DNA of 64,000 bases from Sphingomonas sp. PP-F2F-A104-K0414 (GTDB taxonomy: Bacteria; Pseudomonadota; Alphaproteobacteria; Sphingomonadales; Sphingomonadaceae). The stretch is taken from positions 124,001 through 188,000 of the forward strand of contig NZ_SLYD01000003.1 of the NCBI RefSeq assembly GCF_004340945.1, read 5' to 3'. A program made the translations under genes and the position numbers. This document shows positions 1-8,875 of this stretch, one piece after another. The notes below the pieces were generated by a model. The model made no database searches, was not told the DNA's origin, and was given only the letters and a program-made list of their open reading frames with translations. How positions within the stretch are numbered: position 1 is the first letter of the stretch; each line of letters begins with the position of its first letter.

Positions 1-7
1 GCGCACG

Positions 8-2668
8 TTGAACGACGACACGCGACCATCCCCCGAGGCCCTTCTGCGACAGGCGTCGCAGGAGGGTCGCGGCCGTCTGAAGATCTTCCTCGGCGCGGCC
101 CCTGGTGTCGGAAAAACCTACGAGATGCTTTCCGAAGGCGCTGAGCGCCGCCGCGCCGGTGTCGACGTCGTCATCGGCGTGGTCGAAACGCACGGTCGCG
201 TCGAAACCGAAGCGCTCACGCGGGGCCACGAGATCGTCCCGCGCAAAGCGATCCCGTACGAGGGCCGCACGCTCGACGAGATGGACCTCGACGCGATCCT
301 CGAACGCGCGCCGACGCTGGTCCTCGTCGACGAACTCGCCCACACCAACGCCCCCGGCAGCCGCCACCCGAAACGCTACCAGGACGTCGAGGAACTGCTC
401 GCCGCGGGCATCGACGTCTATTCGACGATCAACATCCAGCACATCGAGAGCCTCAACGACGTCGTCGCCTCGTTCACGCGCGTCCGCGTCCGCGAGACCG
501 TCCCCGACAGCATCGTCGAGGCTGCCGAGATCGAAGTCGTCGACATCCCGCCCGACGAACTGATCGAGCGGTTGAAGGCGGGCAAGGTCTATCTCCCGCA
601 AGAGGCCACCCGCGCCCTTTCGCACTTCTTCTCCAAGTCGAACCTGTCGGCCTTACGTGAACTCGCGCTCCGTCGAGCAGCCCAGGCCGTCGATGCGCAG
701 ATGCTCGAACACGTCCGCGCATTAGGCGTCGGCGGCACCTGGGCGGGCGGCGAGCGGATCGTCGTCGCGATCAGCGAACTCCCCGGCGCATTGGGCCTCG
801 TCCGCGCGACTAAGCGGATCGCCGACGCGATGCACGCGCCGTGGACCGCAGTGTACATCGAGACACCGCGCGCGCAGACCTTCGGCGAGCCCGAGCACCG
901 CCAGCTCGCCGCGGTCTTCAACTTGGCGAGGCAACTCGGCGCCGACGTCGCGACTGTCCCTGCGACGTCGGTGGTCGACGGCCTCAAGACCTTCACGGCC
1001 GAGGCGCGCGCGACGCAGCTGGTGGTCGGCAAGTCGACCCGCTCGCGCTGGTTCGAACTTCGCCACGGTTCGGTCGTCGACCAGATGGTCCGCGAGTCAC
1101 CCGGCATCGCCGTCCACGTCCTGCCGATGGACCCGCCCACCGCGCCCCGCGGTACGCGCGTGCGGACCGGCGGATGGGGCAGCAAGGCGGGCTACGCCTG
1201 GACGACGGCGATGGTCGCGGGCGTCACAGGCGTCGCGAGCGCGCTTTTCCACATCCTCAACCTCGGCAACGTCGCGCTGCTATACCTGCTCCCGGTGATG
1301 GCGGCGGCGAGCCTGTTCGGCCTGCGCACAGGGCTGTTCGCAGGCGTGGTTTCGTCGATCGCGTACAACTTCTTCTTCCTGCCGCCGACCGGCACGCTGA
1401 CGATCAATAATCCCGAGAACGTGATCTCGATCCTCGTGCTGCTCGGCATCGCGTTCGTGACGAGCCAGCTCACGTCGCGGGTCCGCGCCCAGGCCGACAT
1501 CGCCGCCGCCAGCGCCCGCACCAACGCCGCGCTCGCCGGGTTCCTTCGCCAACTGACATCGCTCAACGAGCCGGTCGCGCTCGCCCGCGCGATCTGCGAG
1601 GAAATCGGGAGGCTGTTCAGCGTGCGCGCGGTCATCCTCGTCGCGGAGGATCCGGGCCTCGCCGTGCAGGCGGCGAACGGCGCGGATTACCGGCTCGAGA
1701 CGATGGAGATAGCGGCTGCGCAATGGGCGTATGATACAGGCGCGCCGGCCGGTCGCGGATCAAGCACGCTGGCGGCGTCGGAGTGGTTTTTCCAGCCGTT
1801 GCGCTCGGGCGAGCGGACGCTGGCGGTGCTCGGGCTCGCGCGTGAGGCAGGCGGCGATCCGGTGCGATCGGACCAACTGTCATTGCTGATGAGCCTGGTC
1901 GACCAGGCGTCGCTGGTGCTCGAACGCGCGCGGCTGGAGGTCGAGATGCGTGACGTCGATGCGGTGCGCGAGCGGGATCGGTTGCGGCAGGCTTTGCTGT
2001 CGTCGGTCAGCCACGACCTGCGCACGCCGTTGACCTCGGTGATGGCGGCGGCAGCGGAACTGCACCGCGGCGTTACACCCGAGCTGATCGACACGATCGA
2101 GACCGAGGCGGCGCGGCTCAACCGGTTCGTCGGCAACCTGCTCGACATGGCGCGGGTCGAGGCGGGGGCGCTCCGGTTGCGGCTGGAGCCGACCGATCTC
2201 ACCGACGCGGTGGCGGGCGCGGTGCACGACACGAAGCGCGTGCTCGAAGGTCATGCGATCGAACTCGACGTCGCCCCGAACCTGCCGCTGGTCCGCGTCG
2301 ATCCGCAACTGCTCCACCATTGCTTGCTCAACCTGCTCGACAATGCTGGCCGCTACGCCGATCCCGGCACGCCGATCCTCGTCCGGGCTGAACACCGCTT
2401 CGGGATGCTCCGCCTGTCGGTGATCGACCAGGGACCAGGCCTGCCACCCGGCCGCGAGAAGGAGGTGTTCGAGACGTTCCGCCGCCTCGAAGGCTCCGAC
2501 CGCGCGGTCGGCGGCACCGGGCTGGGGCTTGCGATCGTGAAGGCGTTCGCCGAAGCGATGGGCATGACCGTCGAAGCCAGCAATCGCGAAGACCTGACCG
2601 GAGCACGGTTCAGCCTGTGCTTCCCCGTGGCCCTGCTCGTCCGCGACACCGATGGAGCGAATCTGTGA
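8..2668 (+). CDS. kdpD: KdpD potassium-sensing histidine kinase
   Basis: Membrane sensor kinase that with KdpE controls the KdpFABC high-affinity K+ pump. At 886 residues it has full KdpD length. In order it shows the N-terminal KdpD domain with Walker A loop GAAPGVGKT (29-37), a universal-stress-like domain (about 250-370), four membrane helices (about 395-490), a GAF-like region (about 510-640), and the kinase core with H box SHDLRTP (His669 is the expected phosphoacceptor), N box NLLDNAGRYA and G boxes DQGPGLP and GGTGLGLAIVKAF. The TTG at 8 is chosen because the following MNDDTRPSPEALL resembles the usual KdpD N terminus. Only seven bases precede it, so no ribosome site can be judged. Its stop overlaps the kdpE start. 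The kdpFABC genes are presumably upstream, outside the window (inference). Confidence 0.95.
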   Translation: MNDDTRPSPEALLRQASQEGRGRLKIFLGAAPGVGKTYEMLSEGAERRRAGVDVVIGVVETHGRVETEALTRGHEIVPRKAIPYEGRTLDEMDLDAILERAPTLVLVDELAHTNAPGSRHPKRYQDVEELLAAGIDVYSTINIQHIESLNDVVASFTRVRVRETVPDSIVEAAEIEVVDIPPDELIERLKAGKVYLPQEATRALSHFFSKSNLSALRELALRRAAQAVDAQMLEHVRALGVGGTWAGGERIVVAISELPGALGLVRATKRIADAMHAPWTAVYIETPRAQTFGEPEHRQLAAVFNLARQLGADVATVPATSVVDGLKTFTAEARATQLVVGKSTRSRWFELRHGSVVDQMVRESPGIAVHVLPMDPPTAPRGTRVRTGGWGSKAGYAWTTAMVAGVTGVASALFHILNLGNVALLYLLPVMAAASLFGLRTGLFAGVVSSIAYNFFFLPPTGTLTINNPENVISILVLLGIAFVTSQLTSRVRAQADIAAASARTNAALAGFLRQLTSLNEPVALARAICEEIGRLFSVRAVILVAEDPGLAVQAANGADYRLETMEIAAAQWAYDTGAPAGRGSSTLAASEWFFQPLRSGERTLAVLGLAREAGGDPVRSDQLSLLMSLVDQASLVLERARLEVEMRDVDAVRERDRLRQALLSSVSHDLRTPLTSVMAAAAELHRGVTPELIDTIETEAARLNRFVGNLLDMARVEAGALRLRLEPTDLTDAVAGAVHDTKRVLEGHAIELDVAPNLPLVRVDPQLLHHCLLNLLDNAGRYADPGTPILVRAEHRFGMLRLSVIDQGPGLPPGREKEVFETFRRLEGSDRAVGGTGLGLAIVKAFAEAMGMTVEASNREDLTGARFSLCFPVALLVRDTDGANL

Positions 2669-3354
2669 GCGCACAAACGGTTCTGATTGTGGACGACGAA
2701 CTGCATATCCGCCGGTTGTTAAAGAACACGCTGGAGCGCGCGGGGTACGGTGTCGAGGAGGCGGTCGACGCGCGCGAGGCTTTGCGGGTTGCGGCGAGCC
2801 GGCCATTGACTGCGGTACTGCTCGACCTGGGGTTGCCCGACCGTGACGGGCTCGAACTGGTGCCGCTGCTGAAGAAGCTCGGCGATCCGATCATCCTCGT
2901 CGTCTCCGCGCGCGAGGCGACCGACCAGAAGGTCGCGGCGCTCGATCTGGGGGCTGAGGATTATGTGACGAAGCCGTTCGATACCGAGGAACTGCTCGCA
3001 CGGTTGAGGGTGGCGTTGCGGGGGCGTGGTGAGGCGACATCGCGGCCGACGATCCTGCGGGCGCATGGGGTGGAGATCGACTTCGAACACCGCCTCGTCC
3101 GGCGCGGGAACGAGGAGGCGCATCTGACGCGGAAGGAGTTCGACGTGCTCTCGGCGTTGGCGGCGCATCCGGGGCGGGTGGTGACGCATCAGCGGATACT
3201 GGAGGCAGCGTGGCCGACGGATCACGATCGGCGGATCGAATATCTCCGCATCGTCGTGCGCAACTTGCGGCAAAAGCTGGAAGGGACGGGGGGAGTCGGC
3301 ACGGTGATCGCGAACGAACTCGGGATCGGCTACCGGCTGCTCGTCGACGCCTGA
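2665..3354 (+). CDS. kdpE: KdpE response regulator
   Basis: OmpR-family response regulator, partner of KdpD, expected to activate kdpFABC transcription. It has 229 residues: a receiver domain (about 1-120) with acidic pair D10/D11, phosphoacceptor D54 in LLDLGLPDRDG and the conserved KPF motif (near 103), then a winged-helix DNA-binding domain (about 130-229) with LTRKEFDVLSALAAHPGRVV. An upstream ATG at 2617 is open in the same frame but lies inside kdpD. The GTG at 2665 overlaps the kdpD stop as GTGA, a translational-coupling arrangement, and leads straight into SAQTVLIVDDE, so it is preferred. Confidence 0.94.
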   Translation: MSAQTVLIVDDELHIRRLLKNTLERAGYGVEEAVDAREALRVAASRPLTAVLLDLGLPDRDGLELVPLLKKLGDPIILVVSAREATDQKVAALDLGAEDYVTKPFDTEELLARLRVALRGRGEATSRPTILRAHGVEIDFEHRLVRRGNEEAHLTRKEFDVLSALAAHPGRVVTHQRILEAAWPTDHDRRIEYLRIVVRNLRQKLEGTGGVGTVIANELGIGYRLLVDA

Positions 3355-3369
3355 GCTGAGAAAACTTGT

Positions 3370-3420
3370 TTACCCGCGAAGGCGGGGATCCAGACTGGGC
3401 TCCCGCCTTCGCGGGAGAAC
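3370..3420. repeat. Palindromic repeat, family R2
   Basis: Inverted repeat with arms CCCGCGAAGGCGGG and CCCGCCTTCGCGGG around a GATCCAGACTGGG centre. It lies just after kdpE and could also act as a transcription terminator. The same family recurs at 34836, 42037, 51432, 55004 and 57092. Confidence 0.8.
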
Positions 3421-3462
3421 ATGGAAGCAGGCGGTTCGCTGGCAAATGCACGCAGCCAACCG

Positions 3463-3541
3463 TCACCAGCGAAAGCTGGGGGATCCCCGCACCAGGTTGC
3501 CCCTGCCGCGCGAGGTCCCGGCTTTCGCCGGGATGACGGGG
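3463..3541. repeat. Palindromic repeat, family R4
   Basis: Arms AGCGAAAGCTGGGG and CCCGGCTTTCGCCGGG form an imperfect inverted repeat flanked by GTCA/ATGAC. Related copies are at 48610 and 52717. With the R2 copy just upstream it fills most of the kdpE to 81-residue-gene gap. Confidence 0.7.
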
Positions 3542-3622
3542 TTGCGCACTATGTGAACACTATGGCTCCCCCTCAAAACCAATCTCGAACGCTTATGCCG
3601 CAGGCGATAGCTGGAGTGTCGC

Positions 3623-3868
3623 ATGACCGACGCTCGCCGCCTCCGCACCGATCTCAGCCTCCGCGCGAGCGGCCTCCTGTCGCTGACGATTGCCGCCACC
3701 GCGATCCACACGCTTGCCCGTCTCCACCCCCCAACCGGCGCGCTCGCATTCCTGCTTGCCGCAATCGGCTTCTTCTGCGCGAGCAGCGGCGCGATGCTGG
3801 TGGTCGTCGGCAGCCACATCCACGACCGTGTCAAGGTCAGCGCCCGCTGGCGACGCGTGGCGCGATAG
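3623..3868 (+). CDS. Small two-helix membrane protein, unknown function
   Basis: An 81-residue protein with a basic N terminus (TDARRLRTDLSLRA) and two hydrophobic stretches (about 14-30 and 40-62) joined by a short loop containing HTLARLHPP, then a basic tail (KVSARWRRVAR). GGAG seven bases before the ATG supports the start. It lies about 90 bases upstream of opgD on the same strand and might be co-transcribed with it. No family was recognised. A small inner-membrane protein is the only safe statement. Confidence 0.6.
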   Translation: MTDARRLRTDLSLRASGLLSLTIAATAIHTLARLHPPTGALAFLLAAIGFFCASSGAMLVVVGSHIHDRVKVSARWRRVAR

Positions 3869-3955
3869 GCCGCGCCGGGGGCGGGACCTGTCGACGCGCG
3901 CGCGCGATGTCCTTATGCTACCGCATTGCAGCATGATGACGAGGGAGCGCTCTGC

Positions 3956-5449
3956 ATGATCGGTCGACGCGAAGTAATGACCGCGCTGGGTCTGTTGGGT
4001 GTCCTCCCACAGGCCGCCGCCGCGATGCGTGCAGCGCCCGGCAAGGCCGAGCCGTTTTCGTGGGAAACGCTTCAGCAACGCGCCGCAATGTTTGCAACGA
4101 AGCCGTACCGGGCCCCCGCCAAGGTCGCTGCCGCCGCGGCGATCGATTACGACAAGGTCGGCAGCATCCGCTTTCGCGCCGACAAGACGCTCGCCGGCGG
4201 CATCCGGCTGTTCCCGCTCGGTCGCTATGCGCCGATGCCGGTCGCGATCAACGTCGTCGAGGGCGGGCAGGCGCGCCGTATCGAGTTTTCGCGTGACCTG
4301 TTCGAGGCCGAAGAGGGGCATGCCGCCGCGCTCGGCATCGCGGGTTTCCGCGCGATGGCGCCGGGCGGGACCAGCGACTGGATGGCGTTCCAGGGCGCAT
4401 CCTATTTCCGCACCGCCGGCGCGCAGGATCAATATGGCCTGTCCGCGCGTGGGCTCGCGATCAACACGGGGCTGCCGGGTCGCGAGGAATTTCCCGACTT
4501 CACCGAATTCTGGATCGAGCGGACCGGCGCCGACGCGTACACGATCTACGCGCTGATGGATGGAGCCAGCGTCACGGGGGCGTACCGGTTCCAGTCGCGG
4601 CATGTCGCGGGCGCGGGCGTCGAACAGCAGGTTTCATCCGTACTGAACATCCGCCGCGACATCGAGCGGCTCGGCGTCGCGCCCGCGACCAGCATGTTCT
4701 GGTACGGCGAAGGCAACCGCGCCGCCGCGGTCGATTGGCGGCCCGAGATCCACGACTCCGACGGCCTCGCGTTGCTCACCGGCGCGGGCGAGCGCATCTG
4801 GCGACCGCTCAACAATCCGCCGCACGATACGCTCGACAGCTTTGCGGATCAGGCGCCCAAGGGCTTCGGTCTGATCCAGCGCGACCGCAATTTCGATCAT
4901 TATCAGGACGACGGGGCGTTCTACGATCGCCGGCCGAACCTATGGGTTCAGCCGCAGGGCGATTGGGGCAAGGGTGCGGTGATGCTCTATGCGTTCCCGA
5001 CCAACAGCGAGACGGTGGATAATGTCGTCTCGTTTTGGACGCCGGCCGCGCCTGCCAAGGCCGGGCAGCGGCTGCAGTTCGATTACTCGCTGTCGTGGAG
5101 ATCGAGCGACCCGACTGCGGTCGCCGCGACCGCGCATGTCGTCGATTGCTGGCAGGGCGTCGCCGGCCGACCCGGCGCGGAACCGGTCAAGGGCGCGCGA
5201 AAGCTCGTGGTCGATTTCATCGGCGACGGTCTCGCCGGGCTCGACCGGCAGAGCGGCGTAACCGCCAAGATCGACGTTGTCCGCGGCAAGGTGCTCGCCA
5301 ACGCGGCGTATCCGGTGGTCGGCCAGAAGAACCGCTGGCGCGTGACCGCCGACATCGCGCCCGATGCACAGGGCCCGGCCGACGTCAGGCTGTTTCTCAC
5401 GCGCGGTGGTCGCGCGCTCAGCGAAACCGTGCTGACGCCGATCTTCTGA
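3956..5449 (+). CDS. opgD: Periplasmic glucan biosynthesis protein, MdoG/OpgD family
   Basis: Periplasmic protein acting on the beta-glucan backbone of osmoregulated periplasmic glucans, working with the OpgH glucosyltransferase. It has 497 residues. The ATG at 3956 is preferred over an in-frame ATG at 3926 because GAGGGAG lies just upstream of it and it gives a clean export signal. That signal carries a twin arginine (GRREVMTALGLLG) and an AAAA cleavage region near residue 20, as in OpgD (Tat-exported) rather than Sec-exported OpgG. The mature part is a typical MdoG domain (FSWETLQQRA, IRFRADKTL, FWIERTG, MFWYGEGNR, WRPEIHDSDGL, DRNFDHYQDDGAFYDRRP). The next gene, opgH, overlaps the stop by one base. 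OpgG is the alternative name if the twin arginine is not functional. Confidence 0.9.
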   Translation: MIGRREVMTALGLLGVLPQAAAAMRAAPGKAEPFSWETLQQRAAMFATKPYRAPAKVAAAAAIDYDKVGSIRFRADKTLAGGIRLFPLGRYAPMPVAINVVEGGQARRIEFSRDLFEAEEGHAAALGIAGFRAMAPGGTSDWMAFQGASYFRTAGAQDQYGLSARGLAINTGLPGREEFPDFTEFWIERTGADAYTIYALMDGASVTGAYRFQSRHVAGAGVEQQVSSVLNIRRDIERLGVAPATSMFWYGEGNRAAAVDWRPEIHDSDGLALLTGAGERIWRPLNNPPHDTLDSFADQAPKGFGLIQRDRNFDHYQDDGAFYDRRPNLWVQPQGDWGKGAVMLYAFPTNSETVDNVVSFWTPAAPAKAGQRLQFDYSLSWRSSDPTAVAATAHVVDCWQGVAGRPGAEPVKGARKLVVDFIGDGLAGLDRQSGVTAKIDVVRGKVLANAAYPVVGQKNRWRVTADIAPDAQGPADVRLFLTRGGRALSETVLTPIF

Positions 5450-7257
5450 TGTCCGACCTTCCCGCCATGATGCCGGGCGAGTCACCGATCGAGATGCTCC
5501 CGCAGCGTTTCGACGGGCCGCCGCCGCCCTGGTCCGCGCCCGAGCCGGGGCCGGGCATGGTCGTTTCGAACGACGATATGCTCGCGCGCCGGATCATCCT
5601 GATTTTGATGACCGGTCTGTTGGCGACCGCGGCATCGTCCGCGGTGCAGGAATCGCTGCTCGCCGACGGACTGAGCCTGTGGGACGCGGTATTGCTGGCG
5701 TTGTTCTTTCCGCTGTTCGCGTGGATCGCGTTCGGCTTCATGAACGCGGCGATCGGCTTTGTGCTGTTGATGACCGGCGGCCATCCGGGCTTCGTGCCGA
5801 CACCGCGCCAGTCCGAACCGCTCGAGGGGCGCACCGCGATCCTGATGCCGGTTCATAACGAAGACATCGACGCCGTGTTCGAGCGGATCGCCTGGATGGC
5901 GCGCGCGATCGCGGCTGGCGGTGTCGCCGACCGGTTCGACATCTTCATCCTGAGCGACTCGGGCGAAGCGGCGGAGGCGGCCGAGGTCGCGGCGTGGCAG
6001 AGGCTCGCGCCGACGCTCGACTGCGCGCTCTATTACCGCCGCCGGACCGTGAACGTGGGCCGCAAGCCGGGCAACGTGGCGGAGTGGATCCGGCGGTTCG
6101 GCGGCGGTTACCGCTATATGCTGATGCTCGACGCGGACAGCCTGATGGGCGGCAACACGATCATCGGCATGGCGCAGGTGCTCGAACGGCGGCCCGCGGT
6201 GGCACTGCTCCAGACCGTGCCTGCGGTGATCAACGGCGTCACGTTCTTCCAGCGCTGGATGCAGTTCGCCAGCCGGTTATATGGCCCGATCTCGACCGCA
6301 GGGCTCGTCTGGTGGTCGGGCTCGGAGGCGACCTTCTGGGGCCACAACGCGATGATCCGGATCGAGGCGTTCGCGGCGAGTTGCGGCTTGCCCGACCTGC
6401 CCGGCCGAGCGCCGTTTGGCGGCGTCATCATGAGCCACGACATGGTCGAGGCGGCGTTGCTGCGGCGGCGCGGCTGGCGGGTGCACATGCTGATGACCGA
6501 GGAGACGTTCGAGGAATATCCGCCGACCTTGATCGACGCGGCGGTGCGCGACCGACGCTGGGCGCAGGGGAATATTCAGCATCTGAGCTTGCTGACCTCG
6601 TCTGGGTTCCACTGGGTCAGCCGGCTGCAACTGCTGATGGGCGCGTCGGCGTTCATCACTTCGCCGGTGTGGCTGCTCATGATTGCCACCAGCGTCGTCC
6701 AGGCGCTGCTCGGCGAGCGTAATATCGTCGAGGCGCAGACCTCGTTGCAGGTGCTGTTCGTGACGCTGCTGCTGCTGTTTGGGCCGAAACTGTTGAGCGT
6801 GATCTGGGCGTTCTCGAATGCCGAGCGTCGCGCGGGGTTTGGCGGGCGGCGCGGGATCGTGCGGTCGGTGCTGGTCGACGTGCCGTTCTCGATGTTGTCC
6901 GCGCCGGTGATCGCGTTGACGCAGACGATGGACCTCGCCGGGATATTGATGGGGCGCAAGTCCGGCTGGGCGCCGCAGAACCGCGATGCGCAAGAGTTGT
7001 CGCTGGCGGACGTGATGCCGCGCTATCGCTGGCATGTCGGGGTGGGCGTCGCGCTGCTAGCGGTGACGCCGTTCGCGCCGGTGACCGCAGCGTGGCTCGC
7101 GCCGGTGACGTTGGGGCTGTTGCTCAGTCCATTCCTGACGATGCTGACGGCGAGCGAGAAGGCGGGGAAGTGGGCGACCGGTCACGGTATGTTCGTCGAG
7201 CCCGGCGAGCATGTGTCGGTTCTCTCGCGGCCGTCGCTGCCGGCGCACAGCGGGTAG
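5449..7257 (+). CDS. opgH: Glucan biosynthesis glucosyltransferase OpgH
   Basis: Inner-membrane family-2 glycosyltransferase that makes and exports the beta-glucan backbone from UDP-glucose. The 602 residues are shorter than the enterobacterial enzyme (over 800), mostly through short ends. Visible features are two N-terminal helices (about 44-65 and 78-105), GT2 motifs MPVHNEDIDAVF (about 132-143), FILSDSG, the DxD-type MLDADSL (228-230), SHDMVEAALLRRRGW (about 329) and the (Q/R)xxRW-like RDRRWAQGN (about 366), then several C-terminal membrane helices. The ATG at 5449 shares one base with the opgD stop (TGATG), so the frame open upstream from 5035 is a shadow over opgD. Confidence 0.92.
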   Translation: MSDLPAMMPGESPIEMLPQRFDGPPPPWSAPEPGPGMVVSNDDMLARRIILILMTGLLATAASSAVQESLLADGLSLWDAVLLALFFPLFAWIAFGFMNAAIGFVLLMTGGHPGFVPTPRQSEPLEGRTAILMPVHNEDIDAVFERIAWMARAIAAGGVADRFDIFILSDSGEAAEAAEVAAWQRLAPTLDCALYYRRRTVNVGRKPGNVAEWIRRFGGGYRYMLMLDADSLMGGNTIIGMAQVLERRPAVALLQTVPAVINGVTFFQRWMQFASRLYGPISTAGLVWWSGSEATFWGHNAMIRIEAFAASCGLPDLPGRAPFGGVIMSHDMVEAALLRRRGWRVHMLMTEETFEEYPPTLIDAAVRDRRWAQGNIQHLSLLTSSGFHWVSRLQLLMGASAFITSPVWLLMIATSVVQALLGERNIVEAQTSLQVLFVTLLLLFGPKLLSVIWAFSNAERRAGFGGRRGIVRSVLVDVPFSMLSAPVIALTQTMDLAGILMGRKSGWAPQNRDAQELSLADVMPRYRWHVGVGVALLAVTPFAPVTAAWLAPVTLGLLLSPFLTMLTASEKAGKWATGHGMFVEPGEHVSVLSRPSLPAHSG

Positions 7258-7271
7258 CCCCGCGCGCCCTC

Positions 7272-7355
7272 CGTCATTCTGACGAAAGTCAGGACCCAGG
7301 GTCACAAGCGGTGCTATTCGTGGCTCTGGGTCCTGACTTTCGTCAGGCTGACGAT
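7272..7355. repeat. Large inverted repeat between convergent genes
   Basis: Arms CTGACGAAAGTCAGGACCC and GGGTCCTGACTTTCGTCAG flank a spacer of about 30 bases. It sits between the convergent ends of opgH and the MFS gene. It could serve as a two-way terminator hairpin, although no strong T-tract is present. Confidence 0.75.
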
Positions 7356-7375
7356 AGGGGTGTCAGGACGGCCGA

Positions 7376-8875
7376 CTAGGCGCGGTGTCCGCTCAGCTCC
7401 GCCCCGGCATCCACCTCGAACCGGCGGTTCCAGATCGTCGCCGACGCCGACACCGCGGTCACCACCAGGAACGCCAGCGTGAAGTCCGTCAGCGCCGGCC
7501 GTGTCGCGCCCGTGCTAAGCATCCCGACGTGCAGCGATGCCGCGCCGACGCAGATCCCGAGCGACAGCATCAGCTGCTGGAACGTTGCGTAGAAGCTGGT
7601 CGCGCTGCTCATCCGCGACGAGGGAATCTCGTCATACGCGATCGTGTTGTACGCCGAGAACTGGAACGACATGAAGAAGCCGGAGAGCATCAGCACGCCG
7701 AAAATGACGGGGATCGGCCAGTCGGGGCGGAAGAGGCCGGCGACCGCGTAGCCCGAACTCGCGCATAGCCCGCCGACGATCAGGCTGTTGCGGAACCCGA
7801 AGCGCCGGAGCACGCGCGGGGCGAGCCCCTTCATTCCCAGCGAGCCGATCGCGCCGGCGATCGTGATCGCCCCGCTCGCGGCTGCGGTCATGCCGAAGCC
7901 CAGTTGGAGCATCATCGGCAGCAGGAACGGCTGTGCGCCTTGCGTGATGCGAGTCAGCGATCCGCCGATCACCGACAGGCGGAAGGTGGGGATCCGCATC
8001 AGCGACAAGTCGAGGATCGGGTCGCTGCAGTGTTTCGCGTGGCGGATGTAGGCGACGCCGGCAATCAGTCCGACCGCGATGAGCACCATCGCGCGCGGCA
8101 ATTCGCCTGTCCTGCTCGTCATCTCGAACCCGAACAACAGGCAGCCGAGCGATACGCCCGACAGGATGAAGCCGGGGACGTCGAACCGCGCCGGTTTGTC
8201 TTCGCGCACCTCGCCGATGAAGCGCGTCACCAGCACCACGCCGAGCAGGCCGATCGGCACGTTCAGGTAGAAGATCCAGCGCCAGTCGAGATAGGTGACG
8301 ATCGCGCCGCCAACCGGAGGGCCGAGTATCGGGCCGATCAGCGCGGGCATGATCAGCCACGACATCGCCTGGACCATGTCCTCCTTGGCGACGCTGCGGA
8401 GCAGGACGAGGCGGCCGATCGGGATCATCATCGCGCCGCCGAGCCCTTGCAGAAAGCGGGCGACCATCATGAAGGGCAGGCTGGTGGCCTGGCCGCACAG
8501 CATCGATCCGCCGACGAAAATCAGGATCGCCGCGCGGAAGATCGTGCGCGAGCCGAACCGGTCCGCGAGACGCCCGCTGGCGGGAATGAAGATCGCCAGC
8601 GCGAGCAGGTATGAGGTCAGCGCCGAACTCATGCTGGTCGCGGGCACGCCGAAATCGCGCGCCATCGTCGGCAGCGCGGTGGCCAGCACGGTCGAGTCCA
8701 TCTGTTCCATGAACAGTGCGCAGGCGATGATCAGCGCGGTGATGCGGTAGTTGCTCGGCGTGTGCGGCAGCGCGTCCGGGTCCTTCGCTACCCGCGCAAT
8801 GGTGTCGGCGGCGGGCATGATGCCGTCGCGGATCTCGCTATTGATCGAGGCGAGACCGCGTCTGCGGAGCCTCAC
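7376..8875 (-). CDS. MFS efflux pump, DHA2 (EmrB/QacA) type
   Basis: Proton-driven multidrug exporter with about 14 membrane helices in 499 residues. Family marks are LFMEQMDSTVLATALPTMA (motif D1-like, first helix) and motif A GRLADRFGSRTIFR, followed by LPFMMVARFLQGLGGAMM. The start is taken as the GTG at 8875: it forms a GTGA overlap with the upstream NodT-type gene and has GGAGGG eight bases ahead. A GTG at 8884 and an ATG at 8818 are alternatives. It is the last gene of the marR-FUSC-DUF1656-HlyD-NodT cluster, so it probably uses the same adaptor and outer-membrane channel. Substrate unknown. Confidence 0.88.
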   Translation of the reverse strand: MRLRRRGLASINSEIRDGIMPAADTIARVAKDPDALPHTPSNYRITALIIACALFMEQMDSTVLATALPTMARDFGVPATSMSSALTSYLLALAIFIPASGRLADRFGSRTIFRAAILIFVGGSMLCGQATSLPFMMVARFLQGLGGAMMIPIGRLVLLRSVAKEDMVQAMSWLIMPALIGPILGPPVGGAIVTYLDWRWIFYLNVPIGLLGVVLVTRFIGEVREDKPARFDVPGFILSGVSLGCLLFGFEMTSRTGELPRAMVLIAVGLIAGVAYIRHAKHCSDPILDLSLMRIPTFRLSVIGGSLTRITQGAQPFLLPMMLQLGFGMTAAASGAITIAGAIGSLGMKGLAPRVLRRFGFRNSLIVGGLCASSGYAVAGLFRPDWPIPVIFGVLMLSGFFMSFQFSAYNTIAYDEIPSSRMSSATSFYATFQQLMLSLGICVGAASLHVGMLSTGATRPALTDFTLAFLVVTAVSASATIWNRRFEVDAGAELSGHRA

